Below, one piece after another: positions 7,507 to 12,356 of a DNA stretch of 12,356 nucleotides (position 1 is its first letter; every line of letters begins with the position of its first letter). Source of the DNA: an uncultured Chlorobiales bacterium (GTDB taxonomy: Bacteria; Bacteroidota; Chlorobiia; Chlorobiales; Chlorobiaceae); assembly GCA_903901395.1 (NCBI GenBank), contig CAIUQW010000366.1, positions 1 through 12,356 of the forward strand. The letters run 5' to 3'. Made by a program: the position numbers and the translations under genes. The notes beneath the pieces were generated by a model that saw only the letters and a program-made list of their open reading frames with translations, had not been told where the DNA came from and did not search any database.

Positions 7507-9432
7507 TTACTCTTGTGCCGTATTTGGCAGTTCGAAAAGAATGCACTCGCCGGGCGCGAAATCGAGCGTCAGCTTGTGGCTGGAGACGGTGAGCGTTCGC
7601 CCGATGATCAGCTCTTCGAGCTCCATCGACTCCTGCTCGAACTCCATCGTGGCCGCGACAGTATTTTCGAAATTGCTGTTACCCGCAAAGATGAGCATCC
7701 TGCCGCCCGATTTGCGCATGACGGTGAGCAACGCCGGATCGGAGATGTACGGTTGCACGATCGAGCCGATGTCGCCGCACTGCACGAGGTCGAGGTAGTG
7801 GCTCCGGATGTCGATCACCTTGCGGATGGCGTCGCAGATCGGTTCGAGGCCGTTGGCGTTTTCCCAGTCGCAGGCAGCGGTGCTGAAGAGCGGCAGACTC
7901 TCCGCCGGGAAGCGCTGGCGGTCGTCGTCGGTGAAGTTCAGGCCGAGGTTCACCGGCCGCCACTCGCAGATCTCCATGCCCGAGTGGATGAAGGGCATGG
8001 CAGGAAGCATGGCTCCGAGCGTGAAGAGGAAGAGCGCGCGGCGGCGTCCGGCTTCACGACCGGCGTAATGGTGGCAGATGCGCGGCGTATTGTGATTCTC
8101 GCCGGTGGCGAAAAACGGAATCGCCACGCCGTTTCGGTTCAGGAAATTCAGCAGCCCCTTGATGTATTGCACGTCGTGAATCACGAAGGGGAGCGAACCG
8201 AGTACGGCGCTGAAACCCTCCTCCTTCAGTTTCGGCGACGGGTCGAAATTCTCGTCCCAGAAGGCGAAGTCCACTTTGCTCTTGCGGGCCTCCGTGACAA
8301 TCGAGGCTTTCAGCTCCGGCGGCAGGGCGTGGCCCATGTCGATCATCGCGCCGTCGATGCCAAACTCCTCGCTGCACCACGGAATGATGCCGGTGATCTT
8401 GCGCCACAGCTCCATCGCGCGGAACTCCGGGCGTTCGAGCGCCTCGTCGTACATCCGTATCGTGTTGTACGCTATGTAGTTGAAGCGCGTCGCGTTGTGC
8501 AGCTTCAGGTAGGTGACGTCGGTCCATGGCGGCTGGCGGTCATCCGGCGGCCAGTCCGCGAAGGCGCTGGCGATGACGCACTCGCCGCCATCCGTGGTCG
8601 TTCCTGTGAAACCATTTTCGCCGGGCGTGATCCCGGACGGCGTTGGCGCGAAGCGGCTCCTGTACGCCTCGTCAGGCTCGGGAAGCTCGTGGAAGTCGTG
8701 CTTGTCCACCTTTTCGTAGATGCGCGCGAGCGTGTCGTGGTCGAAGGCCGGAGGGCCGTAGCTCGCCGGATCGCGATCTTTGCGGAGCCAGTAGAACCAT
8801 TCGGGATGTTCGCTGATCCAGTCGCTGTCGATCGACGCCGTCCGGAAGACGAACTCGAAGACCACCCTCATGCCGAGGTGATGCGCCGCTTCGACCAGCG
8901 CCTTCAGCTGCGTCTCCAGCGGCAAATCGAGCGCCGGTTCGCCGAGCATTTCGTCGAGCTTGTAGTGATTTTTGATCGCGTAGGGTGAGCCGAGTTCGCC
9001 CTTGCGATTGACCTTGCCGATGCTGGTCAACGGCAAGAGGTGGAGCGTATTGACGCCCATTCGCCTGATATAAGGCAGCATCGCGATGGCCTTGAGCAGG
9101 GTGCCGGTTTCGCGGAATCCGCCCGGCAGCGGCTCCGTGCCGATGCGCCCGTCGCGGTCGTGGTCGAAAGCCGCGTTGTATCTGACGAAGAGGTTGTAAA
9201 CCGTCGCCGAGGCGCTCCAGTTCTGGCCGCTCGATTCCGCATCGTCCACTTCAGCCGCTGGCGAGGCTATGATGGCAGCGATTGCGTCGATGAAGTAGTC
9301 GAAAGGATCGACCATCGAAACGCCGGTCGTGCCCGAGCGCCAGAGATTCGGCACGGCGTAGGATTGCGCAGGCTCGCGGTGTTTGGCCGCTTGCAGCGAT
9401 TCGAGGATGATGTCGAGGGGAAGCGTGGTCAA
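7507..9432 (-). CDS. GH13 alpha-amylase-like protein with altered active-site motifs
   Basis: A 641-aa protein without a signal peptide. The (beta/alpha)8 barrel is clear: [14 protein letters not shown] (126-139), [18 protein letters not shown] (149-166), region I at 190-198, region [16 protein letters not shown] (358-371), region [12 protein letters not shown] (389-397) and region [10 protein letters not shown] (444-451), then [13 protein letters not shown] and a C-terminal beta domain (about 510-640). The nucleophile Asp365 and acid/base Glu394 are kept. However, the region II Arg is Met363, the region IV Asp is Asn448, and region I reads EFVFRT where most members have D-x-V-x-N-H. Activity on alpha-glucans is therefore uncertain; it may be a specialised transglycosylase, a binding protein or an inactive paralogue. 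The chosen start is TTG 9432; no ATG lies upstream before the stop at 9472-9474, and the first internal ATG is codon 40. Confidence 0.88.
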   Translation of the reverse strand: MTTLPLDIILESLQAAKHREPAQSYAVPNLWRSGTTGVSMVDPFDYFIDAIAAIIASPAAEVDDAESSGQNWSASATVYNLFVRYNAAFDHDRDGRIGTEPLPGGFRETGTLLKAIAMLPYIRRMGVNTLHLLPLTSIGKVNRKGELGSPYAIKNHYKLDEMLGEPALDLPLETQLKALVEAAHHLGMRVVFEFVFRTASIDSDWISEHPEWFYWLRKDRDPASYGPPAFDHDTLARIYEKVDKHDFHELPEPDEAYRSRFAPTPSGITPGENGFTGTTTDGGECVIASAFADWPPDDRQPPWTDVTYLKLHNATRFNYIAYNTIRMYDEALERPEFRAMELWRKITGIIPWCSEEFGIDGAMIDMGHALPPELKASIVTEARKSKVDFAFWDENFDPSPKLKEEGFSAVLGSLPFVIHDVQYIKGLLNFLNRNGVAIPFFATGENHNTPRICHHYAGREAGRRRALFLFTLGAMLPAMPFIHSGMEICEWRPVNLGLNFTDDDRQRFPAESLPLFSTAACDWENANGLEPICDAIRKVIDIRSHYLDLVQCGDIGSIVQPYISDPALLTVMRKSGGRMLIFAGNSNFENTVAATMEFEQESMELEELIIGRTLTVSSHKLTLDFAPGECILFELPNTAQE

Positions 9433-9476
9433 TCTGCCGGTATTTTGGATCGATAGAGGCGAAAAATCAGGCTAAA

Positions 9477-9489
9477 GATAATTATTATC
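9477..9489. promoter_or_regulatory. Palindrome GATAATTATTATC in the divergent GH13/truA region
   Basis: GATAAT (9477-9482) and its inverted copy ATTATC (9484-9489) flank a single T, centred in the 98-bp gap between two divergent genes. Each half resembles a -10 hexamer for one direction, so back-to-back promoters or an operator are possible. No convincing -35 hexamer is visible on either side, so this is a weak call. Confidence 0.3.
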
Positions 9490-9530
9490 GGGGAAAGTTA
9501 AGCAGAACCAGTGAAGCCAATCGCGAATAG

Positions 9531-10277
9531 ATGACGGGAGCAGCGAGAACCATCAGGATGGAGATAGAGTACGACGGCACCAGCTTTTGCGGCTGGCAGC
9601 GGCAATCCGGCGCGTTGCCGACGGTGCAGGGGGCGATCGAGGCGGCGCTTGGCAGGATCACTCAGGAGAAGATCGGCATCATCGGCGCGGGCAGAACCGA
9701 CAAGGGCGTCCACGCTCGCGGACAGGTGGCGAGTTTCAGCACCTCGTCGCCGATGCCACTCGGACGCCTCATGCACTCCTGCAACTCGCTCCTACCCGGC
9801 GCGATCCGCATCACTGCGATGCGGCAGGTGCCCGACTCGTTTCACGCCCGATTCAGCGCGACCTCGCGGGAGTACCGCTACTTCCTGCTCGAACGCCCGT
9901 CAGCCATTGACAGCCGTTTCGCGGGCTGCTCATACGGCAAGCCCGACCTCGCCGCGATGAACCGCCTCGCGGCGCTCTTGCCCGGAACCCACGACTTCTC
10001 GGCCTTCACGAAAGAGGACTCCGACCAGCACAGCACGATCTGTACGGTGACGGAGGCACGCTGGTACCGCTCCGGGTGCTTCTTCGTTTTCCGCATCGAA
10101 GCGAACAGATTCCTCAGAAGCATGGTACGCTTCCTCGTGGCCGGGATGATCGAAGCCGGAATGGGGCGCATTAGCGATGCGGAGTTCGCCGGAATGCTCG
10201 AAACCGTCAGCCGCCTGCCAAATCTCAAGCCAGCCGACGCCGCGGGTCTGTTCCTCTGGAAGGTCAGGTACAGGTAA
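9531..10277 (+). CDS. truA: tRNA pseudouridine(38-40) synthase TruA
   Basis: A 248-aa cytoplasmic enzyme that isomerises uridines 38-40 of the tRNA anticodon arm. The N-terminal strand EIEYDGTSFCGWQRQ (11-25) and TVQGAIEAAL (31-40) lead to the catalytic motif GAGRTDKGVHARGQVASF (52-69), with Asp57 the nucleophile. Later family motifs are FHARFSATSREYRYFLLER, GTHDFSAFT, and FLRSMVRFLVAGMIEAG before the short C-terminus. The length is normal. ATG 9531 is chosen; ATG 9558 (codon 10) would still leave an intact fold, and neither has a strong Shine-Dalgarno. It diverges from the GH13 gene and stands alone, with a 249-bp gap before the next + strand gene. Confidence 0.96.
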   Translation: MTGAARTIRMEIEYDGTSFCGWQRQSGALPTVQGAIEAALGRITQEKIGIIGAGRTDKGVHARGQVASFSTSSPMPLGRLMHSCNSLLPGAIRITAMRQVPDSFHARFSATSREYRYFLLERPSAIDSRFAGCSYGKPDLAAMNRLAALLPGTHDFSAFTKEDSDQHSTICTVTEARWYRSGCFFVFRIEANRFLRSMVRFLVAGMIEAGMGRISDAEFAGMLETVSRLPNLKPADAAGLFLWKVRYR

Positions 10278-10526
10278 TGGACAATTGATAATGGATTACT
10301 GGATAATAAAGGGCAAGCGGTTTTCCCAGTCGGCCAAACCGTCCTATAAGTTCCAATGGTATAAATCATTAACTGCTACGCATGAAGCCTCTTGGAGCAC
10401 GGCATTTATGCGCTTTCTTCGGTGCGCCTTGTATTAATCGTCTGGTCTGGTTAAGTTACCTGCTCATATTTTTGTTTCGAACCCGAGGATGCCTGCGCAA
10501 CCTCATCTGTTAACCCGGCCCGGCTT
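10278..10526. other. Intergenic region truA-mltD with degenerate short repeats
   Basis: Just after truA the bases 10277-10306 read as loosely repeated ATGGA(C/T)AAT-type units, and CCTATAAGT at 10343-10351 equals a 9-mer on the minus strand of the palindrome at 6464-6508. An inverted CGGTTT/AAACCG pair brackets 10319-10340. No protein-like frame or clear terminator is seen. The promoter of the downstream transglycosylase gene should lie here, but I could not place it. Confidence 0.4.
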
Positions 10527-11996
10527 GTGAAAAGCTTTTTACCGTTCAGGCTCTTTTTTATCAGCCTACTCTTGCAGGTTACCCTCTTTACGTCCGTATC
10601 GTTCGCAGAGGAGCCTGAAAACGCACTTGACAGCATCGCGAATGCGCCATCCTCGCGTGTTTCAGAGATGCTCGACAGTCTGGTCAATGCCACCTATTTT
10701 CAGGATGAACAATTTACATCCGGCGGCACCAGCGAGTATCTTCCCAAAGATTTCATTCCCCAGTTCAGTGACTCGATATACGCTTCGCGAATCGCCAGGC
10801 TTGCCAGCAAAAGCCGCTTCAATCTGGTGTATAACGAGCATGTCAAGGGATTTATCCGTGTGTACGCCGTCGACAAGCGGAAGTTTGTCTCGAAGGTGCT
10901 TGGCCTGACCAACATCTACTTCCCGCTGTTCGAGGAAAAATTCCGCGAGTACAATATCCCCGAAGAGATGAAATATCTTCCGGTGGTGGAGTCCGCCCTG
11001 AATCCCACGGCCGTTTCGCGGGCTGGCGCGCGAGGTCTCTGGCAGTTCATGAGCGGCACGGGCCGGATGTACGGGTTGAAATCCTCCTCGTTCATCGAGG
11101 ATCGTTACGATCCGAACAAGGCGACCGTGGCGGCGTGCGAGCATCTGCGGGATCTCTACGAAATGTTCGGTGACTGGTTCCTCGTCCTCGCGGCATACAA
11201 TGCGGGCGCGGGTACCGTGCAGCGTGCAATCCGTCAATCTGGCGGCGCGCACGATTACTGGGAGATATGGCCCTATCTGCCGCAGGAGACCCGCGGTTAC
11301 GTCCCTGCCTTCATTGCGGTGAATTACGTCATGAACTACTATCGCGAACACAATATAAAGCCAGCGCAGCCGGGATACCTCTATTCACAAACCGACAGGG
11401 TGCCGGTCAATCAGGCGCTTACTTTCGATCAGCTTCACGAAGCGCTCGGCGTGCCTATGGAGGATATCAGATTTCTCAATCCGCAGTACAAGGCCGGACT
11501 TATACCGGAGCCTGAGTCGACGCCTAACATGCTTCGGCTTCCAAAACAATACATTCAGCCATTCCGGGAGAAAGAACAGGAGATATACGCCTTCAAGCCT
11601 GATCTGGTTGCCGAAAAAACACGGCTCTATGCGATGGTTCGGGATAATGAGCGTGAGGATGCCGTGAGCAGCGCAGGTCGTGGCCGGAAGGTGTATGTGG
11701 CTAAAAGAGGCGAAACGCTTGCCCGGGTCGCCCGGAAATATGGCGTTTCCGTCAGTCAGCTCATCGACTGGAACAATCTGAAAAGCTCCAGGCTGAAGCC
11801 GGGTCAGAAGCTGGTGGTCTTCAATGCCGCCAGCGAGGGCGGATCACGGAAGTCAACTGTGGCGAAGCTCAAGGGTAAAAAAGGCAAACTGAGCGCCAGG
11901 GCGAACAAGGGTTCTGTCAAGGAGAAAGCGCTCAGGAAAGCCAAGGGCGGCAAGAACGCGGTAAAGAAAAACGCTGCGAAAAAGCGGCGCCGGTAG
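10527..11996 (+). CDS. mltD: MltD-like lytic murein transglycosylase with one LysM domain
   Basis: A 489-aa secreted protein. Residues 1-27 are a signal peptide (cleavage near SFA-EE). An MltD-type N-terminal helical region leads into the SLT domain: [20 protein letters not shown] (152-171) with catalytic Glu155, the [15 protein letters not shown] segment, and AAYNAGAG (222-229). Such enzymes cut the glycan strands of peptidoglycan between MurNAc and GlcNAc, forming 1,6-anhydroMurNAc. A LysM domain (about 388-432, [20 protein letters not shown] to [10 protein letters not shown]) binds peptidoglycan. The last 50 residues (440-489) are an unusual Lys/Arg-rich, low-complexity tail. The start is GTG 10527, without a visible Shine-Dalgarno; no other start gives an intact signal peptide. 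The gene symbol is by domain architecture, not proven orthology. Confidence 0.93.
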   Translation: MKSFLPFRLFFISLLLQVTLFTSVSFAEEPENALDSIANAPSSRVSEMLDSLVNATYFQDEQFTSGGTSEYLPKDFIPQFSDSIYASRIARLASKSRFNLVYNEHVKGFIRVYAVDKRKFVSKVLGLTNIYFPLFEEKFREYNIPEEMKYLPVVESALNPTAVSRAGARGLWQFMSGTGRMYGLKSSSFIEDRYDPNKATVAACEHLRDLYEMFGDWFLVLAAYNAGAGTVQRAIRQSGGAHDYWEIWPYLPQETRGYVPAFIAVNYVMNYYREHNIKPAQPGYLYSQTDRVPVNQALTFDQLHEALGVPMEDIRFLNPQYKAGLIPEPESTPNMLRLPKQYIQPFREKEQEIYAFKPDLVAEKTRLYAMVRDNEREDAVSSAGRGRKVYVAKRGETLARVARKYGVSVSQLIDWNNLKSSRLKPGQKLVVFNAASEGGSRKSTVAKLKGKKGKLSARANKGSVKEKALRKAKGGKNAVKKNAAKKRRR

Positions 11997-12051
11997 GAGC
12001 GTAGCCAGGCAAGTGCATCGCCTGTCCGCAATTTTGGCGGGAAAACTAACG

Positions 12052-12077
12052 CTGTTAAATCTGCGATAGTTTAACAG
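12052..12077. promoter_or_regulatory. Inverted repeat CTGTTAAA / TTTAACAG upstream of the ArsA-type gene
   Basis: CTGTTAAA (12052-12059) and TTTAACAG (12070-12077) form a perfect 8-bp inverted repeat with a 10-nt centre. It is 56 bp after the mltD stop and 130 bp before the ArsA-type start. As RNA it makes a weak hairpin followed by TTGTTCTTCTTG, which could be a poor terminator; as DNA its spacing of about two helical turns would suit a dimeric regulator. A TTGTCA hexamer at 12087-12092 follows, but no properly spaced -10 is evident. Confidence 0.4.
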
Positions 12078-12150
12078 TTGTTCTTCTTGTCATTGAAGTT
12101 TTTTTTTATCTTAAGCATTCAATTTTCGCGCGCACCGTTTGTAACAGTAG

Positions 12151-12356
<206 letters not shown>

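Noticed and set aside
7463..7546. N-terminal extension of the PfkB kinase to 7546
   Set aside because: It would overlap the GH13 3' end by 40 bp, and the added residues are not protein-like; PfkB proteins begin at the first beta strand near 7462.
7513..8988. A 491-codon open frame on the + strand opposite the GH13 gene
   Set aside because: It is the antisense shadow of a GC-rich gene: the product is Arg/Val/Glu-rich without any domain, while the minus strand gives clear GH13 motifs.
10343..10351. 9-mer CCTATAAGT shared with the palindrome at 6464-6508
   Set aside because: Nine bases are too few to claim a second copy of the element; the surrounding bases do not form the inverted arms.

Overview
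The window looks like a chromosomal segment of a moderately GC-rich green sulfur bacterium (Chlorobiota; Chlorobaculum/Chlorobium-like). That assignment is my inference from the style of the proteins and from the presence of an ArsA-type ATPase of the kind common in that phylum; no marker gene here proves it. Most of the window is ordinary, well-packed housekeeping and transport DNA. One region, about 1.2-3.1 kb, is AT-rich and holds broken genes.

Layout. The window opens with the last 17 codons of a + strand gene whose product ends in Tyr-Tyr-Phe, like an outer-membrane beta-barrel, followed by a strong intrinsic terminator. A minus-strand gene for a secreted endonuclease/exonuclease/phosphatase (EEP) protein follows (189-1229). 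Next come a frameshifted Sel1-repeat pseudogene (1336-1706), a relic of a small hydrophobic protein (1762-1875), and an AT-rich minus-strand gene (2133-3031). The AT-rich gene is split by a frame change in a run of eight A residues and has no ordinary start codon.

From 9432 down to 3103 five genes run head-to-tail on the minus strand: an unusual GH13 alpha-amylase-like protein, a PfkB-family kinase, a sodium:solute symporter, a Maf nucleotide pyrophosphatase and the tRNA dimethylallyltransferase MiaA. The symporter, maf and miaA are separated by only 2 bp each and are almost certainly cotranscribed. Between pfkB and the symporter lies a 45-bp palindrome with perfect 20-bp arms, the most striking non-coding element in the window. 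The GH13 protein lacks several residues that are nearly invariant in its family.

On the + strand, truA (tRNA pseudouridine synthase) diverges from the GH13 gene. It is followed by an MltD-like lytic transglycosylase with one LysM domain and a very basic C-terminal tail. The window ends inside the first 49 codons of an ArsA/GET3-type ATPase.

Two tRNA-modification enzymes (MiaA, TruA) and Maf represent core metabolism. The GH13, PfkB and symporter genes may form a carbohydrate- or solute-handling group, but no substrate can be read from sequence. I saw no rRNA, tRNA, CRISPR array or insertion sequence.
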